A DNA stretch of 64,000 nt from Streptomyces sp. NBC_00513 (GCF_041431415.1 NZ_CP107845.1:4836001-4900000), one strand, 5' to 3'; positions 46,216-54,857 are shown, numbered from the stretch's first letter. The notes: generated by a model not told the origin, from the letters alone. Program-made: numbers and translations.

Positions 46216-46470
46216 TCACCAGCCCTCCAGGGGCGGGGAGACATCGCTCGGCGGCGTCGCCCACGGCCGGGTCAGCGCCGCCCACACCGTGAACGCGAGC
46301 GCCGCCGCGCACAGCACCGTCCAACCGAACCGGCGCAGCGCCCGGCGGCGGCGCAGGAGCCGGTCCCCGCGGGCCGCGGCGGCCGCCGCCAGCCCGACCG
46401 GCACCGTCGGGTGGGGCCCCTCCATCAGCTCCCGCACCCGGGCCGCCTTACGGTCGGGGAAGGCGCTCAC
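46216..46470 (-). CDS. Small membrane protein coupled to sigma-like gene
   Basis: An 84-residue protein: SAFPDRKAARVRELMEGPHPTVP, a basic helix (ARGDRLLRRRRALRRF), one hydrophobic helix (GWTVLCAAALAFTVWAALTR), and a Pro-rich end. GTG 46470 overlaps the upstream sigma-like gene in a GTGA junction. A single-span partner of a sigma-like protein suggests an anti-sigma type role, but the cytoplasmic part is too short for the usual zinc anti-sigma fold, so this is only an idea. Confidence 0.6.
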   Translation of the reverse strand: MSAFPDRKAARVRELMEGPHPTVPVGLAAAAAARGDRLLRRRRALRRFGWTVLCAAALAFTVWAALTRPWATPPSDVSPPLEGW

Positions 46471-46919
46471 GCCGCCTCCCGACCGGGGGCGGGCGCCGCG
46501 TCCCGCAGGGCCGCGACGGCCCGGTTGCACAGCGCGTGCACCCGCTCGGCGGGCAGCCCCAGCTGCGCCGCCGTGACCTCCTCCGCGACGCCCTCGTACA
46601 CGCGCAGCACCAGGACGAGCCGTTCCAGCGGGACCAGCCGCGCGAGCGGCCCGGTACCGGAGGGCCGGCGGCGGGCGGTGCGGGCGTACGCGGCGCACAG
46701 TTCCTGCCGCGTGTGGTCGTACGGGTCGTCGCCGCGCAGCCTGCGCCAGTCCGCGTACGTACGGGCCAGGGCGCCCGCGAGGAGCCGGCGCGCGACGGCC
46801 GGGTCGTCCTCGGGTTCCGCGGTCAGCAGGATCGCGACGTGCAGGAGCCGGCCCGCCGCACCCGCGACGAAGGCCTCGAACTCCGCGTAGGGCCTTGCCC
46901 GGTGGTCCACAACCCCCAT
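46467..46919 (-). CDS. Sigma factor-like protein, reduced
   Basis: A 150-residue protein with sigma-70 region 2-like (EFEAFVAGAAGRLLHVAILLT, ALARTYADWRRLRGDDPYDHTRQEL) and region 4-like helices (LVPLERLVLVLRVYEGVAEEVTAAQLGLPAERVHALCNRAVAAL). Both are shorter and more Ala-rich than in an active ECF factor; the -10 recognition residues are not convincing. It may bind core polymerase weakly or act as a modified regulator. The next gene overlaps its stop by 4 bp and encodes a small membrane protein. Confidence 0.6.
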   Translation of the reverse strand: MGVVDHRARPYAEFEAFVAGAAGRLLHVAILLTAEPEDDPAVARRLLAGALARTYADWRRLRGDDPYDHTRQELCAAYARTARRRPSGTGPLARLVPLERLVLVLRVYEGVAEEVTAAQLGLPAERVHALCNRAVAALRDAAPAPGREAA

Positions 46920-47023
46920 GGCTCACATAGTGCGGTCGGGGGCACCGTCTTGGTCAAGGGGTCGGACACGGCCGGATCCGTACGGTGGGGCGGGCGGCCC
47001 CGGGGACCGGGCGGCGGCGGGGT

Positions 47024-47545
47024 TCAGGAAGCGGGGCCCGCGTCCGCGACGGAGGCCATCAGCTCCGACAGCGACAGGTTGAAACGCGTCAGCAGCCCGG
47101 TGAAGGACTCGCGCTCCTCCTCCGTCCAACCGTCGGTCACGCGAGCCATCAGCTCGCGCCGCGAGGACCGGACCTCCTCCAGCCGCGCCAGCCCGCGCGG
47201 GGACAGCGCGAGCACCACGGCCCGGCCGTCCTCGGGGTGCGAGGTCCGCTTGACCAGGCCGCCGTCGACGAGCGGGGCCACCTGGCGGGTGACGGTCGAC
47301 GAGTCGATGCCCATGCCGCCGGCGAGCGCCTTGACGCCCATCGGGCCTTCCAGGTCGAGTCGGTTCAGCAGCAGGTAGGCGGCTCGGTCCATCGAGTTGC
47401 GGGCCTGACCGACTCCGCCGAGGCGGGTCTGCTCCGCCCGGCGGGCGAAGACCGCCACCTGGTGCTGGAGCGCGTCGAGGAGACCGGCTTGGGCGGGCGT
47501 TTCGGCCACCGTGGGCAGGTCGGAACTGGCCGGGATGGAGGGCAT
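47024..47545 (-). CDS. MarR-family transcriptional regulator
   Basis: Winged helix-turn-helix regulator of about 173 residues. The DNA-binding core is ALAGGMGIDSSTVTRQVAPLVDGGLVKRTSHPEDGRAVVLALSPRG, with the wing containing the conserved DGR. Flanking N- and C-terminal helices form the dimer interface. No cysteine is seen, so redox sensing is unlikely. ATG 47545 chosen; the frame continues upstream without coding character. Its target is unknown; threonine dehydratase lies divergently about 270 bp away. Confidence 0.85.
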   Translation of the reverse strand: MPSIPASSDLPTVAETPAQAGLLDALQHQVAVFARRAEQTRLGGVGQARNSMDRAAYLLLNRLDLEGPMGVKALAGGMGIDSSTVTRQVAPLVDGGLVKRTSHPEDGRAVVLALSPRGLARLEEVRSSRRELMARVTDGWTEEERESFTGLLTRFNLSLSELMASVADAGPAS

Positions 47546-47814
47546 GGCCGTGGGCTCTCTTCGCGTGGGTCCGACAAGGATGGGGGACAGAGTACGCGGC
47601 CGTGCGGCGGCTCGTACGCCTCGTACGAGAACTGATACGACCATCGCCGGACGGAGCGCGGGCGCCGTCGCGATTGGCGTGATCCCGCCCCCGGCGTCCC
47701 GATCCCCGGTCGGCCGGTTTCCCACCCCTGGCGGCGGGTCCCCCCTTTCCCGGGCCCCGTCTCACGGGTTCGACGTCCTGCGCCCCGATCCGCGCGGACT
47801 GCGAGACTGGCCAC

Positions 47815-49047
47815 ATGAACTACCGCGTGCCGACGCCCGTCCCCCAGGTCATCCTCGACGACGTCCGGGGGGCCCAGAAGATGCTGTCGGGCGTCTCGCG
47901 GGTCACCGCGATGGAAGGCAGTCGACACCTCTCCGCGCTGACCGGATCTCCGGTCCACTTCAAGTGCGAGAACCTCCAGCGGACGGGTTCCTTCAAGCTG
48001 CGCGGGGCGTACGTGCGCATCGCGGGCCTGCGCCCCGAGCAGCGCGCCGCCGGTGTGGTCGCGGCCAGTGCCGGCAACCACGCTCAGGGCGTCGCGCTGG
48101 CCTCGTCCCTCCTGGGCGTGCGTTCCACGGTGTTCATGCCCGTGGGGGCGCCGCTGCCGAAGGTGGCGGCGACCCAGGAGTACGGCGCCGAGGTGATCAT
48201 GTACGGGCAGGTGGTCGACGAGACCCTCGCCGCCGCCCAGGAACACGCCGACCGCACCGGGGCGGTGTTCATCCACCCCTTCGACCACCGCGACATCATC
48301 GCGGGTCAGGGCACGGTCGGCCTGGAGATCCTGGAGCAGTGCCCGGAGGTGCGCACGATCCTCGTCGGCATCGGCGGGGGCGGGCTCGCCGCCGGCGTCG
48401 CGGTCGCGGTGAAGGCGCTGCGGCCCGACGTGAAGGTCATCGGCGTGCAGGCGGCGGGCGCCGCCGCGTACCCGCCCTCGCTCAAGGTCGGCTACCCGGT
48501 GTCGATCGACAACCCGAACACGATGGCGGACGGCATCAAGGTCGGCCGACCCGGCGACGTCCCCTTCAAGATCATCGGTGAACTCCTCGACGACGTCCGC
48601 ACGGTGTCGGAGGACGCGCTCTCCAGCGCCCTGCTGCTCTGCCTGGAGCGGGCCAAGCTCGTGGTCGAGCCGGCCGGCTGCAGTCCGGTCGCCGCGCTGC
48701 TGAGCGAGCCCGAACTGTACGGCGGCGGCCCGGTGGTGGCGATCCTGTCCGGCGGGAACGTCGATCCGCTGCTCCTCCAGCGGATCCTGCGGCACGGCAT
48801 GGCGGCGGCCGGCCGCTACCTCTCGCTGCGGCTGCGCGTGAGCGACCGGCCCGGAGCGCTGGCCGGTCTGCTCGGGGTGTTGTCGACGGTGGACGCGAAC
48901 GTGTTGGACGTCAGTCACGTCCGGACCGATCCGCGGCTGGGACTCACCGAGGTGGAGGTGGAACTGCACCTGGAGACCAAGGGGCCCGAGCACTGCGCCC
49001 AGGTCGCGCGGTCGTTGCACGCCGCGGGGTACACGGTGATGAGCTGA
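47815..49047 (+). CDS. ilvA: Threonine ammonia-lyase with ACT domain
   Basis: PLP enzyme of 410 residues converting threonine to 2-oxobutyrate. PLP Lys is in CENLQRTGSFKLRGAY (about 63), the substrate loop in AASAGNHAQGVALA, the phosphate-binding glycine loop in GIGGGGLAAGV, and LVVEPAGCSPVAALL matches the region around the cofactor. The C-terminal ACT domain (about 330-410: LRVSDRPGALAGLLGVLS) suggests feedback regulation, probably by isoleucine if biosynthetic. A catabolic role remains possible. Starts ATG 47815. Confidence 0.9.
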   Translation: MNYRVPTPVPQVILDDVRGAQKMLSGVSRVTAMEGSRHLSALTGSPVHFKCENLQRTGSFKLRGAYVRIAGLRPEQRAAGVVAASAGNHAQGVALASSLLGVRSTVFMPVGAPLPKVAATQEYGAEVIMYGQVVDETLAAAQEHADRTGAVFIHPFDHRDIIAGQGTVGLEILEQCPEVRTILVGIGGGGLAAGVAVAVKALRPDVKVIGVQAAGAAAYPPSLKVGYPVSIDNPNTMADGIKVGRPGDVPFKIIGELLDDVRTVSEDALSSALLLCLERAKLVVEPAGCSPVAALLSEPELYGGGPVVAILSGGNVDPLLLQRILRHGMAAAGRYLSLRLRVSDRPGALAGLLGVLSTVDANVLDVSHVRTDPRLGLTEVEVELHLETKGPEHCAQVARSLHAAGYTVMS

Positions 49048-49291
49048 GGTCGGGGCGTCGTCGCGTCGGCACTCGCGGCGGGTCCCCGATCGGGGCGGGA
49101 CGCGCGGGGCCTCGCACATCCGAACGGAACTCCCCGCCCCATGGCGGTACGCGATATGACGCGATACCGTACCGGCTCGGCTCGTGCGCGCCCGGAGTCG
49201 GGCGGTCGAGTCTTCGCGAAGCCGGGCGGAACTCGTGTCCCGCCCATAAGATTTGCCCGGGAAACACCCGATTCGCTCTGGGAGAATCCTT

Positions 49292-50323
49292 ATGCCAGGC
49301 GCCATCTACGCCGAAGGCCTGGTGAAGACCTTCGGTGACGTACGGGCTCTGGACGGCGTGGACCTCGATGTTCCCGAAGGAACCGTCCTGGGCCTTCTCG
49401 GCCCGAACGGCGCGGGCAAGACCACGGCCGTGCGCGTCCTGACCACCCTCCTGCGACCCGACAGCGGCAGAGCCCTCGTCGCGGGGTTCGACGTACTCGA
49501 GAACCCCGACCAGGTCCGCCGCTCCATCGGCCTCTCGGGCCAGTTCGCGGCGGTGGACGAGTACCTCACCGGCCGCGAGAACCTCCACATGGTCGGCCGG
49601 CTCTACCAGTTGAACTCCAAGGCGGCGAAGGCCCGCGCCGCCGAACTGCTGGAGCGCTTCAACCTCGCCGAGGCCGCCGACCGGACGGCCAAGACCTACT
49701 CGGGCGGCATGCGCAGGCGCCTCGACCTCGCCGCCGCGCTCGTCGTCAGCCCGCCCGTGATGTTCATGGACGAGCCGACCACCGGACTCGACCCCCGCAA
49801 CCGGCAGCAACTGTGGGGCATCATCCGCGAACTCGTGGCGGGGGGCACTACCCTGCTGCTCACCACCCAGTACCTGGAGGAGGCCGACCACCTCGCCCAC
49901 GACATCTGCGTCGTCGACCGGGGCAGGGTCATCGCGCGCGGCACCTCCGACCAGCTCAAGGCCCGTACCGGCGGCGAGCGGGTGGAGGTCGTCGTCCACG
50001 AAAGGGACCACCTCGCCACGGCGCGCGCGGTGCTCGCCGGTTTCGGCAAGGGCGAGGCCGGCGTCGAGGAACACACCCGCAAGCTCACCGTTCCGGTGTC
50101 CGGCGGCGCCAGACTGCTCGCCGAGATCATCCGCGAACTCGACGGCCGGGGCATCGAGATCGACGACATCGGACTGCGCCGGCCCACGCTCGACGACGTG
50201 TTCATCTCGCTGACCGGCCACGCGGCGGAACGGGACGCGGGGAACGGCGCCCCGGACGGCACCGCGGCCACGACCGGGGCCGAGCCCGAGGGCGACACGG
50301 CGCGGAAGGAGCAGGTGAAGTGA
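49292..50323 (+). CDS. ABC transporter ATP-binding protein, DrrA-type
   Basis: Cytoplasmic ATPase of 343 residues energising an exporter. Walker A GPNGAGKTTAV, Q-loop GLSGQFAAVDEYLTGRENL, signature TYSGGMRRRLDL, Walker B VMFMDEPTTGLDP and the H-loop TTQYLEEADHLAHD are intact. The extension beyond about 225 (VEVVVHERDHLATARAVL; GIEIDDIGLRRPTLDDVFISLTG) marks the daunorubicin-resistance DrrA group. ATG 49292 has GGGAG upstream. The permease starts within its last codons (4-bp overlap). Confidence 0.93.
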   Translation: MPGAIYAEGLVKTFGDVRALDGVDLDVPEGTVLGLLGPNGAGKTTAVRVLTTLLRPDSGRALVAGFDVLENPDQVRRSIGLSGQFAAVDEYLTGRENLHMVGRLYQLNSKAAKARAAELLERFNLAEAADRTAKTYSGGMRRRLDLAAALVVSPPVMFMDEPTTGLDPRNRQQLWGIIRELVAGGTTLLLTTQYLEEADHLAHDICVVDRGRVIARGTSDQLKARTGGERVEVVVHERDHLATARAVLAGFGKGEAGVEEHTRKLTVPVSGGARLLAEIIRELDGRGIEIDDIGLRRPTLDDVFISLTGHAAERDAGNGAPDGTAATTGAEPEGDTARKEQVK

Positions 50324-51132
50324 GCAGCACGACCGACTCCCTGGTCATCGCACATCGCAACCTCCTGCGGATGAGCAGGATCCCCGAGATGATCCTGTTC
50401 GGGCTCATCCAGCCGGTGATGTTCGTGGTCCTCTTCACGTACGTCTTCGGCGGGTCCATCAACGTTCCGGGGGCGCCCGCGGGCAGCGCGAGCGCCTACA
50501 AGGAATTCCTCATGGCCGGCATCTTCGCGCAGACCGTCACCTTCGCCACGGCGGGCGCGGGCGCCGGCATCGCCGACGACATGCACAAGGGGCTCATCGA
50601 CCGGTTCCGCTCGTTGCCGATGGCGCGCGGCGCCGTGCTCACGGGCCGCACCCTCGCCGACCTCGTACAGACGGCGGTGACGCTGACCGTACTGGCGGGC
50701 GTGGCCTTGATCGTCGGCTGGCGTACGCACGAGAACATCGGCAAGGTGTTGGGAGGGTTCGCCCTGCTCCTGCTGCTCGGCTACGCGTTCACCTGGATCG
50801 GCGCCCTCATCGGCCTGACCGTGCGGACGCCGGAGGCGGCGACCTCGGGCGGTCTGATCTGGCTGTTCCCGCTGACCTTCATCTCGATCGCGTTCGTCCC
50901 GGTCAACGGCATGCCGAGGTTCCTCCAGTACGTCGCCGAGTGGAACCCGTTCAGTGCCACGGTGGCGGCGTCCCGCGGGCTGTTCGGCAACACGATCGAC
51001 GGGGTTCCGCTGTCGGTGACCGGCGCCTGGCCGATGCAGCATCCCGTGTGGGCCTCGATCATCTGGTCAGTGGTGATCATCGCGGTGTTCCGCACGCTGG
51101 CGGTCCGCAAGTACCGCCGAGTGGACGCCTGA
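50320..51132 (+). CDS. ABC transporter permease, DrrB-type
   Basis: Integral membrane protein of about 270 residues, membrane partner of the ATPase upstream. Six hydrophobic segments: MILFGLIQPVMFVVLFTYVFGG, a helix around FAQTVTFATAGAGAG, TVLAGVALIVG, GFALLLLLGYAFTWIG, LIWLFPLTFISIAFVP and SIIWSVVIIAVF. RFRSLPMARGAVLTGR is the conserved ABC-2 coupling loop. GTG 50320 overlaps the ATPase stop by 4 bp. Substrate unknown; typical of multidrug or lipid/antibiotic exporters. Confidence 0.9.
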   Translation: MSSTTDSLVIAHRNLLRMSRIPEMILFGLIQPVMFVVLFTYVFGGSINVPGAPAGSASAYKEFLMAGIFAQTVTFATAGAGAGIADDMHKGLIDRFRSLPMARGAVLTGRTLADLVQTAVTLTVLAGVALIVGWRTHENIGKVLGGFALLLLLGYAFTWIGALIGLTVRTPEAATSGGLIWLFPLTFISIAFVPVNGMPRFLQYVAEWNPFSATVAASRGLFGNTIDGVPLSVTGAWPMQHPVWASIIWSVVIIAVFRTLAVRKYRRVDA

Positions 51133-51189
51133 TTCCGTCTCCTGATTCCGTCCCTTGAAAGCGCGGACGGAATCACACGGACGGCATCG

Positions 51190-51224
51190 GGAAGCCCGCC
51201 GATCGCAACCGGCGGGCTTCCTCG
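51190..51224. terminator. Bidirectional terminator
   Basis: Twelve-bp stem GGAAGCCCGCCG (51190-51201) with CGGCGGGCTTCC (51210-51221) between the ABC permease and the convergent secreted-protein gene. Confidence 0.8.
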
Positions 51225-51227
51225 TAC

Positions 51228-51605
51228 TCACGAGCAGAAGAGCGTGTACCCGGACTTCTTGTAGAAGGTGATGCGTCCGTTCACCTTCGCGCTCGCCAAG
51301 GTGGCGTACTTGCCGCACGGCGGAATCGCCGCCTTCGTCGTCACCTTGCCCGCGGAGATCGTCTTGCAGGTCGTGGAGATCGCGACGTCGGGGGTGTACG
51401 GGTGCGCCGCCAGCAAGGTGACGCAGAACTTGGTCGGGGCGTTGGGGCCGTTGAGGTTGGCCGAGCCGACGACTTTGCCGCCGCTCGCATAGGGGGCCTT
51501 CACCGTGCCCGACGCCTGCGCGTCCGCTTGGGCCGTCAGCGCACTGGTGAAAACAAGCGCGACGGCCGCGGCTGCGGTTCCCGCCAATCGGAATACGCCC
51601 TTCAC
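51228..51605 (-). CDS. Small secreted four-cysteine protein
   Basis: About 125 residues with a Sec signal (FRLAGTAAAAVALVFTSALTAQADA). The mature part of about 95 residues has four cysteines (KFCVT, TTCKT, PPCGKY, LFCS at the end) that could form two disulfides, and a beta-rich character. GTG 51605 has GAGGAG upstream at 6 nt; an ATG at 51623 would add six residues but lacks a ribosome binding site. Function unknown; could be a small inhibitor-like protein. Confidence 0.75.
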   Translation of the reverse strand: MKGVFRLAGTAAAAVALVFTSALTAQADAQASGTVKAPYASGGKVVGSANLNGPNAPTKFCVTLLAAHPYTPDVAISTTCKTISAGKVTTKAAIPPCGKYATLASAKVNGRITFYKKSGYTLFCS

Positions 51606-51640
51606 AATTCGCTCCTCGCTCATGCGCGGTGGGGTGTTCG

Positions 51641-51676
51641 CCTCGTGCGGTGCCTCGTGCGGTGCCTCGGTCGGCG
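51641..51676. repeat. 12-bp tandem repeat
   Basis: CCTCGTGCGGTG at 51641-51652 and 51653-51664 with a degenerate third copy to 51676, upstream of the secreted-protein gene. Short, function unclear. Confidence 0.6.
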
Positions 51677-51833
51677 CCTTGTTCGATGTCTTGTTCGGGT
51701 GAGCACGAGAGAAGCTACCCGCCATGTGTGGACGTTCGTGATGCGAATCCGGCCAGGTTTCGGCCTGATTCGGACCGTGAAGGACGGGCGGCGTCGGCTT
51801 CCGGGAGGCGTGCGGGAAGAGCCCGGTCACGCG

Positions 51834-51875
51834 AGAGCCCCCGCCCGGATTCGATCCGGGCGGGGGCTCTCGACG
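51834..51875. terminator. Terminator after greA
   Basis: Seventeen-bp perfect stem with core GAGAGCCCCCGCCC (51834-51850) and its complement at 51856-51872, 5-nt loop TTCGA, downstream of greA (minus strand). Confidence 0.85.
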
Positions 51876-51886
51876 TGCGCGGGTGC

Positions 51887-52384
51887 TCAGCCGGTGAAGG
51901 GCTTGACGTCGAGGATCTTGACGGCCGCCGTCTTGCCGTTCGGCAGCTCGTACGAGGCGTCCTCGCCGATCTTCTTGCCCATCACGCCGGTGCCCAGCGG
52001 GGACTGCGGGGAGTAGGTCTCGAAGTCCGAGGACGCGTACTCGCGCGAGGCCAGCAGGAACTCCATGGTGTCGTCCTCGTCGCCGTCGAAGGCGATCTTG
52101 ACGAGAGTGCCGGGGGCGACCACGCCGTCGGAGGCGGGGGCGGTGCCGACCTTCGCGTTCTCCAGGAGCTGGGTCAGCTGGCGGACCCGGAGCTCCTGCT
52201 TGCCCTGCTCCTCCTTGGCCGCGTGGTAACCGCCGTTCTCACGCAGGTCGCCCTCTTCACGGGCAGCTGCGATCTTCGTGGCGATCTCCGTGCGTGCGGG
52301 ACCAGAGAGGTAGTCCAGCTCTGCCTTCAGCTGGTCGTACGCCGCCTGGGTCAGCCAGGTGACGCTCTCGCTCGTCTGGGTCAC
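51887..52384 (-). CDS. greA: Transcription elongation factor GreA
   Basis: A 165-residue RNA polymerase rescue factor that stimulates transcript cleavage. N-terminal coiled coil (about 5-80) with the tip acidic pair (AREEGDLRENGGYHAAKEEQ), then the FKBP-like domain ending VKIFDG-style. C-terminal motif LGTGVMGKKIGEDASYELPNG is family-typical. GTG 52384 has GAGGAG at 6 nt. Likely single-gene unit with a strong terminator. Confidence 0.93.
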   Translation of the reverse strand: MTQTSESVTWLTQAAYDQLKAELDYLSGPARTEIATKIAAAREEGDLRENGGYHAAKEEQGKQELRVRQLTQLLENAKVGTAPASDGVVAPGTLVKIAFDGDEDDTMEFLLASREYASSDFETYSPQSPLGTGVMGKKIGEDASYELPNGKTAAVKILDVKPFTG

Positions 52385-52728
52385 GGGTGCTCCTCGTCGG
52401 TACAGGGGACTTCAAAGCCGCCAGCGGCGGACGAAACCACGAGCCTAACAATTCGGGAAGAAAAGGGGGAGGACACCCTGTGTATGAAGTGTGTCATCGC
52501 GCGTCGCCGGGCCGGGCGGCGTCGCAGGTCACACGCCTGGTGCGGGGTGCGAGGGCAATCTTCCCGGGCGTGGCGCGCTACCGATCCGTAATGGGCGCCA
52601 CCGGTCAGGAACGGTCAGTACCGGTCGGTGGCGGGGCCGTGGCCCCCGGGCTGCCCGACCGGGCGAGATCCGACCCGGCAAGATCCGAGAGGGCGGGATC
52701 CGAGAGGGCGGGATCCGGAAGGGACGGC
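52385..52728. other. Intergenic region upstream of greA
   Basis: A 344-bp gap holding the greA promoter region and, near its far end, the 15-bp tandem repeat at 52661-52720. No gene is supported. Confidence 0.5.
52661..52720. repeat. 15-bp tandem repeat, four copies
   Basis: Units at 52661-52675, 52676-52690, 52691-52705 and 52706-52720, consensus GGGCGGGATCCGAGA. It lies immediately after the DUF4307 gene's stop. Period and copy number match the repeat at 23268-23327, though the sequence differs. Confidence 0.75.
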
Positions 52729-53142
52729 CTACGAGGCGGCGCCGGCGGCCTGGCAGCCGACCAGCTCGACCGTCGTCGCCCGCCCGGTGGTCTTCAGCGA
52801 GACGACCTCGTCCACGCGCGCGTCCCGCTGCCCGAAGGTGAAGTCGGCGCGGCCCACCTCGCCGTGCCCCTCGTCCTGGGAACTGAGGGTGCAGACCCCG
52901 GTCACCCCGGTGTCCTTGCGGACCTCCAGGTGCACCTTGACCTCGCTGTCCGACACGATCTGGAACTTGATCACCTCGGCGCTGACGGTCTGCCCGCCGA
53001 CGTAGTCCCAGCCGATCCAGCCGACCACGCCCAGCAGCCCGACCCCGAGCACGGACCCGACGATCTTGAGCTTCCGGTCCGCGCGCTCGTCCGCCGACCG
53101 GCCGTAGCGACCCTCGGGCAGTCCTTCGCGCACCGTGCTCAT
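52729..53142 (-). CDS. DUF4307 membrane protein
   Basis: A 137-residue protein. The acidic/basic N-terminus (EGRYGRSADERADRKLK) precedes a single helix (IVGSVLGVGLLGVVGWIGWDYV) and an extracytoplasmic beta-rich domain with a Cys pair (GVCTLSSQDEGHGEVG and LVGCQAAG). This architecture and the GRYGR motif match DUF4307, often located beside mca and greA in actinobacteria. Function unknown; linkage to mca suggests a thiol/redox-related context. Confidence 0.85.
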   Translation of the reverse strand: MSTVREGLPEGRYGRSADERADRKLKIVGSVLGVGLLGVVGWIGWDYVGGQTVSAEVIKFQIVSDSEVKVHLEVRKDTGVTGVCTLSSQDEGHGEVGRADFTFGQRDARVDEVVSLKTTGRATTVELVGCQAAGAAS

Positions 53143-53479
53143 CGATCGTTCCTTTCGCGAGGGCCGGGAAGCCTCGCTCCTCCGGTCCGGTCACCGTAAC
53201 CGGAGGATGTCACGCCCCCCGGTCCGGGGCGGAATCAGGGGGCCGTCGGCGCGGGCGGTGAAAGCGGAATCCGAGGGCCCGGGAAAACCGGCGAAGGGCG
53301 GCCCGGGCACGCATTACCTTGGTCGGACCGCATGTACACGGGCACCGCGTGCGGGGCCTCGTCCCCCGGGACGAGTGTGCCGGGAATCTCCCTCGTCTCC
53401 GTTTGTTGAGGGGAGGAGTGACTATAGAAGGCGCCCACCGGCCTTCCCTTTTGCCAGACGAGTACCAGAGGATCCTGTC
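53143..53479. other. Divergent gap upstream of mca
   Basis: A 337-bp region between DUF4307 and mca. It contains the SigR-like promoter and a G-rich stretch; I see no gene. Confidence 0.5.
53382..53407 (+). promoter_or_regulatory. SigR-like promoter of mca
   Basis: GGGAAT (53382-53387), 17 bases, GTT (53405-53407). One base short of the common N18 spacing, but upstream of mca, a thiol-stress gene. Supports thiol-stress control. Confidence 0.55.
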
Positions 53480-54361
53480 TTGACCGAGCAGCTTCGACTG
53501 ATGGCCGTCCACGCCCACCCCGACGACGAGTCGAGCAAGGGCGCGGCCACCATGGCCAAGTACGTGTCCGAAGGGGTGCCCGTGCTGGTGGTGACCTGCA
53601 CCGGCGGTGAGCGCGGCTCCGTCCTGAACCCCAAGCTCCAGGGGGACAAGTACATCGAGGAGCACATCCACGAGGTCCGCGCCAAGGAGATGGACGAGGC
53701 GCGCGAGATCCTCGGCATCGAGCAGGAGTGGCTCGGCTACGTCGACTCCGGGCTGCCCGAGGGCGACCCGCTGCCGCCGCTGCCCGAAGGCTGCTTCGCG
53801 CTCGCCGACGTCGACGAGGCCGCCGGCCGCCTGGTGAAGAAGATCCGCGCCTTCCGGCCGCAGGTCGTCACCACGTACGACGAGAACGGCGGGTACCCGC
53901 ACCCCGACCACATCATGACCCACCAGATCTCCATGGTGGCCTTCGAGGGCGCGGCGGACACCGAGAAGTACCCGGAGGCCGAGTTCGGCCCGGCCTACCA
54001 GCCGCAGAAGCTCTACTACAACCAGGGCTTCAACAAGCCGCGCACCGTCGCCCTGCACGAGGCGCTGCTCTCCCGCGGCCTGGAGTCCCCCTACGGGGAG
54101 TGGCTGGAGCGCTGGAAGGAGTTCGAGCGCACCGAACGCACGCTGACCACGCACGTCCCCTGCGCGGACTTCTTCGAGATCCGTGACAAGGCGCTGATCG
54201 CGCACGCCACGCAGATCGACCCGGACGGCGGCTGGTTCCGCGTTCCGATGGAGATCCAGAAGGAGGTCTGGCCGACCGAGGAGTACGAACTGGCGAAGTC
54301 GCTGGTGGACACTTCCCTCCCCGAGTCCGACCTCTTCGCGGGCATCCGGGAGAATGCGTAG
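53480..54361 (+). CDS. mca: Mycothiol S-conjugate amidase
   Basis: Zinc amidase of about 293 residues that cleaves mycothiol S-conjugates into a mercapturic acid and glucosaminyl-inositol for toxin and thiol detoxification. Zinc motif AVHAHPDDESSKG near the N-terminus, then TCTGGERGSVLN, DENGGYPHPDHIMTH (further zinc His). Length and these motifs match the Mca rather than MshB branch. I chose TTG 53480, which gives the conserved TEQLRLMAVHAHPDD start; AGAGGA lies upstream. Confidence 0.92.
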   Translation: MTEQLRLMAVHAHPDDESSKGAATMAKYVSEGVPVLVVTCTGGERGSVLNPKLQGDKYIEEHIHEVRAKEMDEAREILGIEQEWLGYVDSGLPEGDPLPPLPEGCFALADVDEAAGRLVKKIRAFRPQVVTTYDENGGYPHPDHIMTHQISMVAFEGAADTEKYPEAEFGPAYQPQKLYYNQGFNKPRTVALHEALLSRGLESPYGEWLERWKEFERTERTLTTHVPCADFFEIRDKALIAHATQIDPDGGWFRVPMEIQKEVWPTEEYELAKSLVDTSLPESDLFAGIRENA

Positions 54362-54363
54362 TC

Positions 54364-54594
54364 ATGAGCGCTACGCAGGAAGCAATCGTCCAGCTCCTCC
54401 CGCTGGCCGGCGACACCTTCGACAAGAACAAGGTGACCCCGGGAATCCTCGGTTTCATCGTGTTCGCGGCCCTCGCCCTCGGGGTGTGGGGCCTGATGAA
54501 GTCGATGAGCAGGCACATGGGCCGGGTGGACTTCAAGGAAGCCCCCGAACCGGCGGCCAAGGGCACGGCGACGGACGGCACGCGGGCCCCGTAG
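54364..54594 (+). CDS. Small membrane protein downstream of mca
   Basis: A 76-residue protein beginning 2 nt after the mca stop. One hydrophobic helix (GILGFIVFAALALGVWGLM) follows a short N-terminal amphipathic stretch (AIVQLLPLAG), then a basic segment and a Pro/Ala-rich tail. Co-transcription with mca is almost certain, so a role linked to mycothiol conjugate handling or export is possible but unproven. Confidence 0.78.
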   Translation: MSATQEAIVQLLPLAGDTFDKNKVTPGILGFIVFAALALGVWGLMKSMSRHMGRVDFKEAPEPAAKGTATDGTRAP

Positions 54595-54857
54595 GCCCCT
54601 GCCCCGCGGGCCCCTGAGCCCGCGGGGCCCACGCGGGCGTCGGACGCACGCGCGACGACCGCCGCCCCACCCGCGGACCGGTGGGGCGGTGGCACGTACG
54701 CGTGCGCGATCACGGCAGGCGCCGGGACGCCCGGACCGGGGCGCCCCGCCGGGGCCCGTCCGGGGCCGCTGGGGGCCGTCAGGCGCCCGCCGGGGACCGG
54801 CGGGTCCCGTCCGACTGTCAGGCGGGCGCCGGACGCGGCAGGTCCCGTCCGGGGCCG
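54595..54857. other. Intergenic region, no gene
   Basis: A 263-bp GC-rich gap with imperfect repeats of CCGTCAGGCG and GTCCCGTCCG (about 54740-54865) that probably form terminators for the converging genes; nothing coding is supported. Confidence 0.4.
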
